Shown: positions 44,846 through 56,600 of the stretch, one piece after another
How the letters are laid out: every line of letters starts with the position of its first letter
Numbering within the stretch: the stretch's first letter is position 1
Origin: Cylicocyclus nassatus
Lineage: Eukaryota > Nematoda > Chromadorea > Rhabditida > Strongylidae
Length of the DNA stretch: 64,000 nt
Direction: 5' to 3'
Assembly: GCA_958299035.1 (NCBI GenBank)
Contig: CATQJL010000001.1
Span: 20,257,433 to 20,321,432 of the forward strand
Position numbers and translations under genes: made by a program
The notes under the pieces: model-generated
Databases searched by the model: none
What the model was told of the DNA's origin: nothing
Seen by the model: the letters and a program-made list of their open reading frames with translations, nothing else

Positions 44846-45107
44846 AGTTGGCAAACCCGGCTTCGCCCGGCCCTGTCATCAACATATTTGTAATCAGCAT
44901 GCTCGATTACCTTACCACCCCTGTGCCAACCCTCAGCCCTGTAGCTCAAATTTTGCAAAAAATCTATAGAATCGATATCGATCGATGACGAAAAGTGGCC
45001 TATGACACCCGCCGGGGCCCGAAGTGTATGTGTGCAAAGTTTGGTCCGGATCGGTTCAGAAATGGAATTTTCTATTCGGAACATACGTACAGACACACAG
45101 ACACACA
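44846..45107 (+). repeat. CSR copy, first part (split twice)
   Basis: ACTAGTTGGCAAACCCGGCT, head hairpin CCCGGCTTCGCCCGG, AATCGATATCGATCGATGAC and GGTCCGGATCGGTTCAGAAA. Its GACACACA tail is cut at 45107 by the tRNA-like element, continues at 45985-46011 and resumes at 49361. Confidence 0.8.
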
Positions 45108-45984
45108 GGCCCGTAGTAAAGCTCGATCAGTTGAGGTGAACTCAACTTATCCCATCAGTTCACCTTAGGTGAGGTGAACTGATCACCGTCCACGTTCCCA
45201 TGCTATAAGATGGTCAAGTCAACTGATAGTTGACCACCTGTCCACCTGCCGCAGTCAACTCTTCCACATCAGTTCACGTTCAAGTCACCTCATCGTGAAC
45301 GGATGTTAGAGTGATCCAAATAGTGTGTAGAAGAGGAGACGCAGACAAGAGGTGACTGCATCTAACATAAGTTGCTCCTGAGTAACTTACGATACACACA
45401 ACTTTGCCAAATAATGCAGAAAAAATCGGCGCAAAACTGCACAATACCGGCGCCCGAAAAGGGAAGGATCGATGAACAGCTGATTTTGGCGACAAAAGCA
45501 AGGATAAAAGTTTTCTTCTTTTTTTTTGTAGAGCAATCTTAGTTTCTTGTAAAAACTACTTTAGAAGAGAATCTACTTGTTTATTACGTTTTATTTATGT
45601 TCCAAAAATTTCAGTTTTTCATGAATTCTCCGTCAAAATATATCAGTTTTGTTTTATCTGTCCATTTGCTAAGTGATATCCTTGTTAGCGGTCATCATCG
45701 ATTTTTTTCGACAGTGGCCGCTATCAAAGATTGTCCGGCGATGCAGCAAAAGTTGTGGCGCTAGCCGGTGTCGAACCACGACCGCGCGCGTGTGATTCCA
45801 ATCGCTTATCCGTTTGACCAGACCAGCTCAAGTTGTTGGTTTTTTGAGAACACATGTGTTTATCATGTCTAGGAAGCGATCCACATCCAAATTAATAGCT
45901 CACTGGATGCTGGACTGAAGCGCGATGACCTCAACTCCGGTCCGCGTCGAGAGAGATGCCCGGATGGGGGGTTTACTACGGGCC
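45108..45984 (+). mobile_element. TIR element with tRNA-like module, copy 2
   Basis: Termini GGCCCGTAGTAAAGCTCG and GGTTTACTACGGGCC give a perfect 13-bp inverted repeat. It lies in the GACACACA tail of the CSR. Compared with copy 1 (14417-15344, opposite orientation) it lacks the 95-bp tandem duplication, which explains most of the length difference. No coding capacity recognised. Confidence 0.7.
45755..45828 (-). ncRNA. tRNA-like module, copy 2
   Basis: On the minus strand: A-box-like TGGTCTGGTCAAACGG, then ATAAGCGATTGGAATC, and the perfect B box GGTTCGACACC (complement at 45767-45777). Same position and order as in copy 1, with substitutions elsewhere, so the boxes have been kept better than the acceptor-stem bases. 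Confidence 0.5.
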
Positions 45985-46882
45985 GCAGACACACACAAAC
46001 AGACATTCAGCCAGGGTCAAGCTTGTGATGCGACTGTCGCAACGGGGGGTCGTAAAGAGGGTACCTAAGGTGGGGGGGGGGGTCGTAAGAGAAGACAGTT
46101 AGGCTGAAATAACCTTAGCTTAAAAGGGAATCAAAAAGTAGATAATTAGTTATGTTATTTACAATAATTTTTTAAAAAGCGGAAATCAGAATAAAAAAGA
46201 TAAAAAATCTGTATAATTTTCAAAAAAAACATTTACAAGAGCTTAAAACACTTTTGAAGGATTTGTGATTTGATAAAAATGCTAAATGTACCGATTGCTT
46301 TAGAAATCTTGCTTCTGAAGCCCTCCTGAAGTCTCACACACTCGACAAAAGCGAATATCTTTACTAGCTGTGACCATCATAAATTTCTAAATCTTTTTGT
46401 GATGTTTTTCACGGGCCCATATAATTTATCTGTATTTTGGAGATGCTCCGCTACATCAATGCAAAATTTGGTGTTATTTTGTCAACTGTGGATTTTCTTA
46501 TGATTTTATGTATGGTAGCAAAAAATCAGGAAAAGGGGGGGGGGTCGTATCTGCGTCGCATCTAAATTTCTTCGGAGCTATTGAAGCTTGTTGGCTGCAA
46601 TTCTGCTGTAATATGAGGCCATCCTCCTACTTTCCCTCATAAAAACTGCAGGCTGTTTTATCACTTCTCTGATAAGTTACAAAATTTTAAGCTCAAAAAT
46701 CCCAATTTTTGCTTTCTAGGATCGCATCTAAATTTGCGAGAGTCGCATCTAGATTTTTTCGAGCTTACTGCTCCTCAAGAGCTGAAACTTTTTCTTTGGA
46801 TAGTCTGGGCGCTATACTACAGAATCTGTGCTTTGCAGCGTCTCAATCTTTTCGTGGCCTTAGTTACGAATTTTCAAACTAT

Positions 46883-47034
46883 AGGCCGTCCGCGCTGCGC
46901 GCGGAGAGCAACGCTGTTGCGTCCAGTGAAGATAGTTGAGCGCAGAGAAAAACAGGCGGCGAGAGTGCACGGCGAAAGAGGAGTGACGCGCAATACACAC
47001 CTTGCGCACTCTCCGCGCCCTGCGCGGACGGCCT
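46883..47034. mobile_element. 152-bp MITE inside the hATn
   Basis: Ends AGGCCGTCCGCGCTGCGCGC and GCGCCCTGCGCGGACGGCCT, with GGAGAGC/GCACTCTCC continuing the mirror. The TIR is about 27 bp with few mismatches. GC-rich relative to its host. Superfamily unknown. Confidence 0.65.
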
Positions 47035-47754
47035 TTACCGTGCTCATGCACGTTTTTGACGTCGTTCTGGACGGCGCTCAAGCGGTTTTTTTCGCGGGAA
47101 AAACTGTGGAAGAGGTAGGAAATAAGCTTATTAGTCGAAAACATCTTTTTTAGTTCAAGAATGTCATTTTTTCTCCGTGCAAAAATTGTCGCCTACGGGA
47201 ATCGAATTTGCTGGTCTGAAGTATGCCTAAAAATTCAAAAAAAACCTTGCAGATTCTCAAACATTATTGAAGGTGTGTATGTGTGCTACAGATGCTAAAC
47301 GCACCCATTGGCCTAGAAATTCTGCTTCCGAAACCTTACTGAAGTTCTCACGCAGGTGTTTTTTGAGATTGACATTCTTTATGCAGGTTACCGCGAGGAA
47401 TGTGGGCAGGGGAGGTAATGGGGATAAATTGGGGAGGGTGGGGGGAGCAGGGAAGGGGGGGGGTCTTACTTATGGGTACCTTCAAGGGGGGTCGTAAATG
47501 AGGGTATCGGATCCAGAGGTGCGATGGGGGGAGCCGGGCTCACCAAAAGTGAAGGTGGTCCCAGCTACCACTGGCCGCCCAAAAGTGAAGGTGGTAGTGC
47601 CGGACACTCACCTCCCAAAAACGTCGACGGGGGGGGGGCATTAACGTCTATCCTTCCAGGTCGTTGCCGCCAGTGCGTGGAAAATAAGCAAAACAAATGC
47701 AAAAGGGATTATTGAAAGCATATTATTTTTGTATACAGCGTCGTAAATATCTAA

Positions 47755-49135
47755 ATGAACGTGCTTATCAAATAGTGTATTTGGAAGTAAAACTTAGCGA
47801 AACTGTACGGATTTTATTAAGCAAATTTTGTTTTAACGTACAGCGAAGAAAGTAGATTGATCCAAGCAGTAACGGCCGAGAACCAGAATTTTGAATATTT
47901 AAATAGTGAAAAATCATGCGAAATTTCCACTGTTATAAATCTGTTGTTTGAAGATGTCAGCAGTTGCGACTTCGTAGGTTTTGAAGAGTAGATGTTGCTC
48001 TATCAGCTAGTGAAGGAATCGGGTCGATTTAAGAGATAGTCGTTGAAAACCAGAATTCTAAAACTTTACGCCATTTTTGCGTGTTTTTTGACTGTTGAGA
48101 GTTAAACTCTTATAAATCTTGAATGTGGAAGTGTATGATGTTGCGACTTCATAGGTTTTATAGAGTAAGGTTTGCCTTATCAGAATATGTCTTGTCCGTT
48201 CCGATCCATTGAAACACCTCCGAGATCCAGGCTCTTGAAAAAGCACGTAAAAAACAGCTTTTTGAACTTCAACAGCTCGTAACTTCTCCAGAACTGCATG
48301 AATCATGTTGCGACTTCATAGGTTGAATTCTTCTTATCAAGAGCTTTCAGATGATATTTAATATGTGGGAGTTTCGCGCCTCTTATGGCATATGCCCGGG
48401 GGGGGGGAGACTTTTTAGGCCAAAGTCTCCCCCGGCAGCCTCCAGCCAATACATTAAAATGGGCGAGGGGGAGACTTTGGCCTAAAAAGTCTCCCCCCCC
48501 CCGGTAATAATTCGCAGGAGGCTCTAAACCCCCACATATTATATATCATCTGAAAGCCCTTGATGAGAGGAATCTAACCTATGAAGTCGCAACATGATTC
48601 ATGCAGTTCTGAAGAAGTTATGAGCTGTTGAAGTTCAAAAAGCTCTTTTTTACCTGCTTTTTCATGACTCTGGATCTCGGAGGTGTTTCAATGGATCGGA
48701 ACGGACAAGACATATTCTGATAAGGCAAACCTTACTCTATAAAACCTATGAAGTCGCAACATCATACACTTCCACATTCAAGATTTATAAGAGTTTAACT
48801 CTCAACAGTCAAAAAACACGCAAAAATGGCGTAAAGTTTTAGAATTCTGGTTTTCAACGACTATCTCTTAAATCGACCCGATTTCTTCACTAGCTGATAG
48901 AGCAACATCTACTCTTCAAAACCTTTGAAGTCGCAACTGCTGACATCTTCAAACAACAGATTTATAACAGTGGAAATTTCGCATGATTTTTCACTATTTA
49001 AATATTCAAAATTCTGGTTCTCGGCCGTTACTGCCTGGATCGACCTATTTCCTTCGATATACGTTATAACATAATTTGCTTAATAAAATCCGTACAGTTT
49101 TGCTAAGCTTTACTTCCAAATACACCATTTACTAA
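47755..49135. mobile_element. Foldback of 1.38 kb with about 680-bp arms
   Basis: Arms 47755-48437 and about 48460-49135 mirror each other closely. At the apex, GGGGGGGGAGACTTTTTAGG and its complement surround a short centre. Each arm carries three spaced copies of GTTGCGACTTCATAGGTT (left arm near 47963, 48142 and 48307), with one G for A change. The motif lies about 170 bp apart, each time after a GTAACTT/ATAAATCT block. Non-coding. Confidence 0.75.
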
Positions 49136-49360
49136 AAACCTTTACTCTAAATATATATGCCGCCGTATACATAAATATATGCTTTCAATAATCTTTTTTG
49201 CGTTTGTTTTGCTTATTTTCCTTCTTTGTCGTCCAGCGAAAAATTTTTTATTCCAAAAGTGAAGGTGGTCATCCCGTACCAGCTCAAAAGTGAAGGTAGG
49301 GGGAGACTTGGCTCCCACTATCGCACCTCTGATCGGATCGCATCAACACGCTTGACCCTG

Positions 49361-49386
49361 CATTCAGCTTTATATATAAGATGATT
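49361..49386 (+). repeat. CSR copy, last part
   Basis: CATTCAGCTTTATATATAAG then ATG: the family 3' end, whose first 8 bases are the hATn target duplication. Confidence 0.8.
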
Positions 49387-49458
49387 AGCGACAGCCGATG
49401 CAGTTCCAGGGAGCTGAGACAAGCTCACGAAAAGTAAGCGTAAGTTGGCTGCAAATGT

Positions 49459-49517
<59 letters not shown>

Positions 49518-50512
49518 TCAAATACATCATAAACGATGCACCACCTCACAGATGAAATACAGACAGACAAATAAATATGGCGGGGATGGGAGAAAAAAAC
49601 AAGAATGACTTTGAATTTGCTCTCACTTTCGAGTCGTATCCGAATAACAAATTTTATAGAGTTCTTATATAAGTTCAGGAAGAGGAAAAGCTCATGGGCT
49701 ACTGACAAGGCCACGAATGACGTTGTTGTAAATGTAACTTTTGGGGAAAGTATGTATTTGATGGTGTTTTGAAGGTAGATAATGTAGAGTAATTTGGATG
49801 GCAATGGTGTTATGAATCAGTTCTCAAAAAATATGAATGCATTTCTTGCACATTATCAGAGCTTCGAACACATGCATAGCGACCAGCATAAGTAGTATAT
49901 ATTGCGCTCAAAATAACGAAGTGTTATGAAGTATTACTTGTAGCATGTCATTTTCAAGTACATGATGTACCCATCCATCTATCCATCCATCGAATCGTCC
50001 ATTCCATCCATTCCATCCATCCATCCATCCATCCATCCATCCATCCATCCATCCATCCATCCATCCATCCATCCATATACATACATACATACATGTGTTA
50101 GTTGGTTCCTTCACTAACTCCATATTTGAGCAACGAAATGCTGATTGATGTGCGAGTTCAAAGCTTCCAATAATGTGCATTGAGTTGTTTAGATAAAGCA
50201 CATAAAAATCGATTAGCAGGGTTCTCTAATACAATCGTGAGTAAGTAGTAGTTTCCTTGTTATCGGTATATTGGGAGATTTTCTTGAACTGTACAACTGA
50301 GAAGCAGTCAGAATCGACGAGAAAGGAAAAAGGATACGATATGAAAGTGGATGCGAATAGAGAACTATCACTTGCATTTCGTCTCCCAAAAATACTTTGA
50401 AAAATGCAGCAGTAAAGGAAGGTAATCATAGGGAGACAAAAAATTCAACAGAGAAGTGAAATACAATCTGAACTAAATTTGTCAAGGTAATTATGTTCGA
50501 TTAGGAATTTCC
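49387..50512. other. Microsatellite-containing spacer
   Basis: TTTA repeated about 15 times at 49457-49518; CCAT repeated about 15 times at 50015-50075, followed by CATA to 50094. No gene is supported; the tryptophan/methionine-rich frame on the minus strand is the CCAT repeat. Confidence 0.7.
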
Positions 50513-51400
50513 TTAATTTATGTGGATCCAAGGTATTAGTTCCATAGGAAGTTTATTCAGTATGTGACACATGCGGGCACCAAATGAATTCTGTAGGCTA
50601 CGTTTTCGCCATCCTTTGGAATTATGTGTGTAGGCGTTAATTCTAAAACGACGGATACTGGTGGGACGTAAAATATAGAAGTCCGAAAATCTCAATCGTG
50701 TTTTAGATTTGAAGATCTTGCATGCTAGCAATATGTCAGCTCATAACCTCCTGTGATATGAGCTTTTGAGTCCTAGCATGGTTAGTCTAGTTTTATAATC
50801 AGGAAGAGCCTGTGGGTAATCAGGATTTGGGAATATTCGGTAGAATAAGATTCTAGTAAATGTGCGTTGAACTTTTTCCAATTTTTCGATCACTTTTTTG
50901 ACATCAGGATTCCAAACTGGACTGCAATATTCCAAACCAGGAAGTACGTAAGCTTTCCAGAGTTCCAGCCAGGTGTTGATATCATGTACATGTACGTTTC
51001 TTAGTAAGGTGTACATTGTGCGTTTGGCCTTGCAAACAATATTATCAATGTGTAATGAATATTTGAAAGAGGAATCAACAACCACTCCAAGGTCCCTAAC
51101 ATTTTGCTGAACTTGTAAGGGAATTCCATAATCGAATATAGTCGAATCTGCGCCTAATTTCAGTATCTGACTTTTGGATGAATTAACTTTGAGTCCCCAT
51201 TCTTTAGCCCATTGCAGCATTTTATGAACAGACAATTTTAACTTTTCGCGTATTACTAGACTATTATTGTTATCGTAACTACCATAGATTTTAATGTCAT
51301 CAGCGTAAGCTGCTACACTAATAAATATGTAGTTGCAACGCTGATCAGCATGAGCAGCGCGGTGCAGCGGTGCAACTAGTACACATATAAATGACCAATT
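50513..51400 (-). pseudogene. 5'-truncated CR1-like reverse transcriptase
   Basis: The minus-strand frame begins near the catalytic motif: YIFISVAAYADDIKIYG, then LQWAKEWGLKVNSSKSQILK, VLPGLEYCSPVWNPDVKK and FTRILFYRIFPNPDYPQALP, closely similar to the C-terminal half of the intact ORF2 at 22.6 kb. A TGA at 50741-50743 interrupts it after SSYHRRL; the frame continues downstream in phase (LLACKIFKSKTRL) to about 50513. Endonuclease and N-terminal RT are missing, the usual result of incomplete reverse transcription. A different subfamily from the full-length element judging by the many substitutions. Confidence 0.8.
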
Positions 51401-52435
51401 TCTGTTAGCGATTTTTGAATGTAAGTGAGACTAAAATTTCGGGTCTATCTTGATTGAGAGGTGGCACTTGGCTTTGTGAGTCAAAACAAGAAAATAAAAG
51501 TTGGCATGCAGACAATCCGGTAAAATAGGAAGATTTTGTCATTTGCAAAATCTGCCCGTAAGTCTGGTTACATTTTGATGAGTGAGTGATTAATGGCCTT
51601 TCCAAAATTTTTGTGATAGATTTTCCGGATATCGTTCTCGATCTGTTGGCCTCAATGCAGAAGAAATTCAAATGATTGCTACTGAATACGCTTATAATTG
51701 CTAAGAAAAGAAATATTTATGGATAAAAGTGTTTCGGTCCTTGATATGTCATTGATTTTGATTCTGACTGAGCTCAGGGGACGACGACGAAACTAGGGCA
51801 AAAAAACGTTCGACAAGTTGTCCGGGGCGAATCTAATGGGAATAGAATAGCACGTGTGGCTATAGAAAAAGCTTTGTAAGTCTCTTTTACAAGATTGTTT
51901 TTTAAAATCTATATGATGAAAAATTGGAGCAAATGTACGCACGTATCGATTTGATGCTGATAAGGAAAAAACTGACGCCACCCTGTAATCTTCATATTTT
52001 CAAATTAGAATTGGAACATTGGAATATTTTCAAATTAGAATTGGAACCTTTTTTTCAGAAAAAAACGTTTATGCTATGCTTCTTTGGCGCACGAGCAGGC
52101 GAATGAGGCGGAACATGAGCAAGACGAAGTGATCGAAAGAAAGTGAAGTCAACTTGATTTATGGGTTGAACCTCAAATGTTTATCTAGATACTCCAGACT
52201 TGTTTCGGTCAACTTTGTTTTAATGATTCAATAATTTTTTGACCATGAGAGCTAATAAATAATGCTAAATTCTGTAGCGTACACAGCACCTTTGTAAAGT
52301 GCGTATAAAAGGAATTTTTGAGTGAAGGAAAAGGAAAAAGGTTCCAGTTTGAGAAAAAGGCTAGCGAGCAGCTGATCGAATCGCTACCATATCGCGTCTC
52401 CCGCCGGAATTCGCAGCCTAGAGCGACCCGCCGAT
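51401..52435. other. Unassigned spacer
   Basis: Contains a tandem doubling of TTTCAAATTAGAATTGGAAC near 52000-52040. An 88-residue minus-strand frame at 51405-51671 has no recognised domain. No gene is supported. Confidence 0.4.
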
Positions 52436-52632
52436 GATTGGATCGCGACATTATCGGATCTTCCGCAGGAGCTCCCTTCTCAGTAGAAAATACTCCGGGA
52501 CAACCGCTTGTGTCGCGCAGCATTATCCCGAACGAAATGCAGGAGTCCCGGTTTGCGAACTGTCTTACTTGCCCTCACAGACATTCCGTCGGGACACAAG
52601 GTTTCACCGGCGGACTTAACCGCGAATTTCTG
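52436..52632 (+). repeat. Module related to the right end of the 52.8-54.8 kb segment
   Basis: GGATCGCGACATTATCGGAT to GCGGACTTAACCGCGAATTT then CTG aligns, with divergence, to 54556-54761 (CGATCGGGACATTATGATGT to GCGGGACTCAATGGCGAATG then TCTG). It carries TCCCG/CGGGA-type motifs. An independent diverged copy of a module of about 200 bp. Confidence 0.5.
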
Positions 52633-52934
52633 AGTTTAAACAACACACTGACATGCTTGTTCCATGATTGTTTTATTTTGAACCAAACTACGAAATATCC
52701 AACAGGTTAACATTGTTTTATCATGTAGAGTATTAGGAATAGCACTTTATTACACGAGACGCAGACGTGAAACCATTAGATCATTCTTCAAAATATTTCA
52801 GACATTCGCCATTGAGTCCCGCAGGAGATCCGCCCACAAAATAGGTGGTCGCACCAAAATCCGGTGCACCGGCGGGAGTCATCATTTTAGTTTTGTCCCG
52901 ATTTTGGTGCGATTTTGTCCCGAAGCGCGGGAGC

Positions 52935-54298
52935 ATGTTTAAACGAGTACATCTCCAAATACTGAGTTCATTCTGTACTGCTGCCGTAATCTTGAGCTTT
53001 ATCACAGCAATTTCTTTAGCATTAGTTTCATTTTCAATTCAACTTCCAAGGAAGCTCCGCTCTCATTTTCTCAGTCACACACAGCCAGGCTTATCATTAT
53101 TGCTGCACCTTAGGTAAGTGCAGGTTTTTTGCAAGTTGGGTGTGCGGTCTCATATCACCGACAGTGTTGAGTTGCTCTTTAAGGTGGAAAACTAAAGGCA
53201 GCGTCTCGGCAGAATTCGTTTTCCCGGGCTTTCAACTTTTCGGGACCTTTTCGCCATGAGAAACTCATGTTTGGGCTTTTCAGCGCAAAAAATGTTGAAT
53301 GAGTTTCTCCAAAGCTTTTCAGATCCTAAATCAGTGAAGATACGCCGGAAAACGCCCCCCGCCTTCCTCGTTCCAGACCCCGCTCACATCTCCAGTGAAT
53401 GTGGACTTAGAGGGCTTTGGAAAAAGCTCATTTTCGCCATCTTTATGCGCTGAAAAGCCCAGATATGGTCTTTTCATGCTAAGAGGCCCGAAGAGGTGAA
53501 AGTCTGGAGACGAAATTCTTCCGAGACACTGCCTTCAATAACAGTGTAAGTTTCAGTAATTCGTTGGAGTTAGATTGCGGTTTCCTCCTCAAAATATCAT
53601 GTTTATGTTTTTATGTTTTTCATCTGCTACTGTTGCGGTAGAGGCCGTCCTCCACGTTGTCATTCACCGATCGCTTACATCGAGCTAGTGAGTGGGTGCG
53701 GTGGGTCAATGTGTCTTCAAGTACATTTGTTTCAATGACTGATTTAGGTTTTGTGCTTGACGCTTTGAGCCTATACTGCGACGAACTTCTGCGGAGCCCA
53801 ACTGAACAAAAGCGAAATTCAAACAGGTATTTATGTTCTCGGAAGACCTTCATATGCACTAGAGTTTAGGTGATGGATGTCCTTAGAAGAAGAGGACGAC
53901 GCTCGCGGGAAATTTTTCAACGAACTTTCTGGAACAAGAGTGGTTTGGAGCGGTCGTGCAGGAATAGCTATGGGGAGAGAATTGTGAGTTTCCTCTCACT
54001 TTTAAAAGAAGCGATACTTTTAAATTGTGCCCTTGCAGCGCTGACATCCGCACTTACCATTTTGATCCTGAAAAAGCCACACTTCTTTCGCCAAAGGTGA
54101 TTCGTTATTCATTCGGTGGGTTTTATATGTTCACAGGTATCGATGATTTTTGATTTTCAGAAAAAGCGTGTCGTCATCGAAGGCATCGATGGCAGCAGTA
54201 TTACCATGGAACTAGTAACTGAGAAGACTGAATCGTTGAAGAGATTGAGGAAGCTCGATAATAATGATTACATTGTAGTTTTTGCTGTATTTGTTTAG
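52935..54298 (+). CDS. Possible four-exon gene for a small membrane protein
   Basis: Proposed exons are 52935-53113, 53644-53826, 53887-53983 and 54161-54298, total 597 bases, 198 residues, phase kept at each junction. Donors are GTAAGT, GTATTT and GTGAGT; acceptors are GTAGAG (weak), CCTTAG and TTTCAG. Exon 1 encodes one hydrophobic segment (SSFCTAAVILSFITAISLAL). The middle is basic (RRGRRSREIFQRTFWNKSG), and exon 4 reads KKRVVIEGIDGSSITMELVT. Intron 1 holds a MITE. I recognise no family. The ATG lies in the TIR-like left flank. It could be a passenger of the element, the element's own gene, or chance. Confidence 0.3.
53195..53535. mobile_element. Small foldback MITE in intron 1 of the candidate gene
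   Basis: AAGGCAGCGTCTCGGCAGAA at the left; CTTCCGAGACACTGCCTT at the right. Inner parts are also mirrored (GAAACTCATGTTTGGGCTTT against AAAAGCCCAGATATGG). About 340 bp, no ORF of note. Confidence 0.6.
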
Positions 54299-54986
54299 TA
54301 CCTTCGTGTCGCTCCTGAACCTTATGTTTGCTGCTTTCCCTGCACTTCATTTTCATTTGGATGTAAATCTTGCCGAGAAAAATGGTTTTTGTTAATAAAT
54401 TTGTTTTTTGACTGGGTGTTACGAGCAGAAAAATAAAAGGCGTGAGAAATGAGGCCCGAAGAGACCAAGGGCACAAGGTAAGTGAAGAAGGAGGCATGGA
54501 GAGGTTATAGAGGACGCAAAAATCCGTTTACAAGAGCGTAGACCGCATGTTCTGAACGCGATCGGGACATTATGATGTCTCCCGCAGGTGTTCCGATTTT
54601 GTCCGGAATGTGTCTGTCTGGACACCAGATATTGTCGCGCACTTTTGTCCCGAAACAAAATCAGGTGTCCTGATTTTGTCCCGACACCGATTTCGGGAGT
54701 CGCGCAGGCATTCCGTGACTACACCTCATTTTGTCCTGCGGGACTCAATGGCGAATGTCTGAGATAAAAGTGCCCTGACTACTTTTTCATTTGAGACAAA
54801 GTTATGTTAGTTCAAAACGTTCACGCGTAAAGTACCTTATAAGGAGTCGTCAGAAATGGAAGTGGCCAACTCAAGCCAACTGCGTGCCATTAGATGCAGG
54901 ATGAAGCGCTGACTCTGACGCTTTTCCCGCTCACTCTCTTCCTTATCTGCAGAGCACTTTTGTGGACGAAATTATGAGCCTTTAAA

Positions 54987-55344
54987 GGCACCGTTCACTC
55001 AAAACGGGGTTCGCGAGATTCGATGGCATACTAATGTGGGCCCCCACACTATGCCAACTTCCAAATTTCCATGCAAAAGATTCCTTCCGGAGCAATAAAT
55101 CGCTTCGGAAGGCACGTAATCCAGAGCTGGTCACTCCGCCCATTCTGCAGGTTTGGCGGGCTGTGGTGCTGATATACGTCGGGCGTATAACGCGCCGCAG
55201 CCCTGCGACCTGCACTCCGACCCGCTTTTTCTCCAAAAAGGCTTTTTGGGGTTCGGGGATTTTTGACTTCATATTCAAAATCAGGGCCTTCAGAAGGCTG
55301 GAAGCGACAAAAACATGGAAATCGAAAATTTGGGTGGACGGTGC
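54987..55344. mobile_element. MITE with TTTAAA duplication, 358 bp
   Basis: GGCACCGT at the left and ACGGTGCC at the right, with TTTAAA directly outside each end (54981-54986 and 55345-55350). A TTAA-containing duplication is suggestive of piggyBac-type insertion, but the TIR is short. The 195-residue frame 55034-55621 crosses the right end, so I do not treat it as a gene. Confidence 0.6.
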
Positions 55345-55350
55345 CTTTAA

Positions 55351-56600
55351 AGGCCATTATATTTTGCTAAGAAATTGTGCGTGTAAAGGGCAAAGTTGGC
55401 CCTACAAAGCCATTTTCGGCTCAGTGTTGGACAAAATCATGCAACTAGGTCAATTCATATGGCCCATACCTAAAGGTGAGCTAAAAGGCAATAATGTGTC
55501 TAATTTCTTTTTGGAAGATTTTTTCGCAATAAAGCTGCTCATAACTTCGCCTACAAAGGTGCTCTGCCGATGTGGAAGACAGATTCAAAATCAGCATTCC
55601 ATGTTGCATCGACTGATATGATAGCTTGTATGGACTAGCCATTCTGTTAGTAAAGTCAAAGAATTATTCTGTTCTGCGCGTTTGAACGTACCATATCGTA
55701 GGTGATACCTAGTGGAGTTACGCTCAACTCCCAGAATCGTATAGATGCGGAAACTATCAGTTAAAACACTTGCAAATTTCGACGACAAGAAAACTCAAGC
55801 AATAGGAACTCGGGAATTCAACAAACGCATCAACCTTGGCAAAGTCCCAAATACTCCGCCTCTTTACAAATTTGGGAGCCAGTAATATGTTTGAGACATA
55901 TTCGCAATCGTCCTTAGGGCCTTGTATGGAACCGATATTCTTTCACATTCCAGTGCAGCCTTTTGCGATGAAAAGCACTAAAGATAAGTTCAATAATTGA
56001 AATGTAAACGTGGGTGTATTTCCAAGATCACGCCAAAGGAGGGCAACACCTCTGAATAACAAGGCTTTAACCTTAATTGTTGACTCAGTTTTCAAAAATA
56101 GGAATATACTTCGCCGCGATCAGAGTGACCGTTTTCTAAGTGCAAACGAGCACAGAAAAGATGTATGGAAGGCAATATAGAAGAAAGTTTAGAAGTTTCG
56201 ACATTGAGTTGACGCCTAAACAAGTGCAACAACACTTCAATAATAAAAAAGGAAAGCTCTGCCGCTCGAAGTGTAAGGTTCGGGTGGAAGCAAGTTCTGT
56301 CTTTTATTACTTTTCCAATCCGGCCCTCAATCTTGGATGGCATTATTATTATTAACTAAGTTCCAGGGTCTCTCTTCTCTAAACCTGGGCATATTGATGC
56401 ATTGTTTTCAGTTATATTATGACAAAACTAGGTTTTTACGGTTGTAATGTTCTTCGGATGTCTGAAAACAGATTGCAGTCTTCTTTCATTCACGGAGCGA
56501 AACCGCCAAACGCCATCGCCAAGCACTGCTTTGTCCACACGTTGTCCCATGCACAACGTACTGAGAAACGCATAGATGAAGAACGAACCTTGGATCCACC
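55351..56600. other. Unassigned spacer
   Basis: No gene or repeat supported. Confidence 0.4.

Larger units (their letters stand above)
46012..49360. mobile_element. 3.35-kb hATn element, 8-bp duplication CATTCAGC
   Basis: Left end CAGGGTCAAGCTTGTGATGC, right end GCATCAACACGCTTGACCCTG. CATTCAGC stands at 46004-46011 and 49361-49368. Removing the element restores the CSR tail. It contains G tracts, three copies of TCGCATCTA near 46553-46750 that echo the sub-terminal GATGCGA, a 152-bp MITE and a 1.38-kb foldback. No transposase. Confidence 0.85.
52799..54761. mobile_element. TIR-bounded segment of 1.96 kb
   Basis: CAGACATTCGCCATTGAGTC then CCGCAGGA at the left is perfectly mirrored (28 bp) at 54734-54761, and weaker mirrored similarity (TTTTGTCCCG motifs) extends about 100 bp inwards. 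No target duplication is obvious. Because a third, independent copy of the right-hand module exists at 52436, the alternative is that two separate small elements flank unrelated DNA. Confidence 0.5.

Noticed and set aside
46709..47153. ORFs of 76-139 residues inside the large hATn as a transposase
   Set aside because: They run through the 152-bp MITE, and no transposase motif of the hAT family is visible.
54116..54298. Single-exon 60-residue ORF at the end of the candidate gene
   Set aside because: The frame before the TTTCAG acceptor is not protein-like; the downstream part is better treated as exon 4 of the spliced model.
55034..55621. 195-residue plus-strand ORF
   Set aside because: It crosses the right end of a MITE and has no domain that I recognise.
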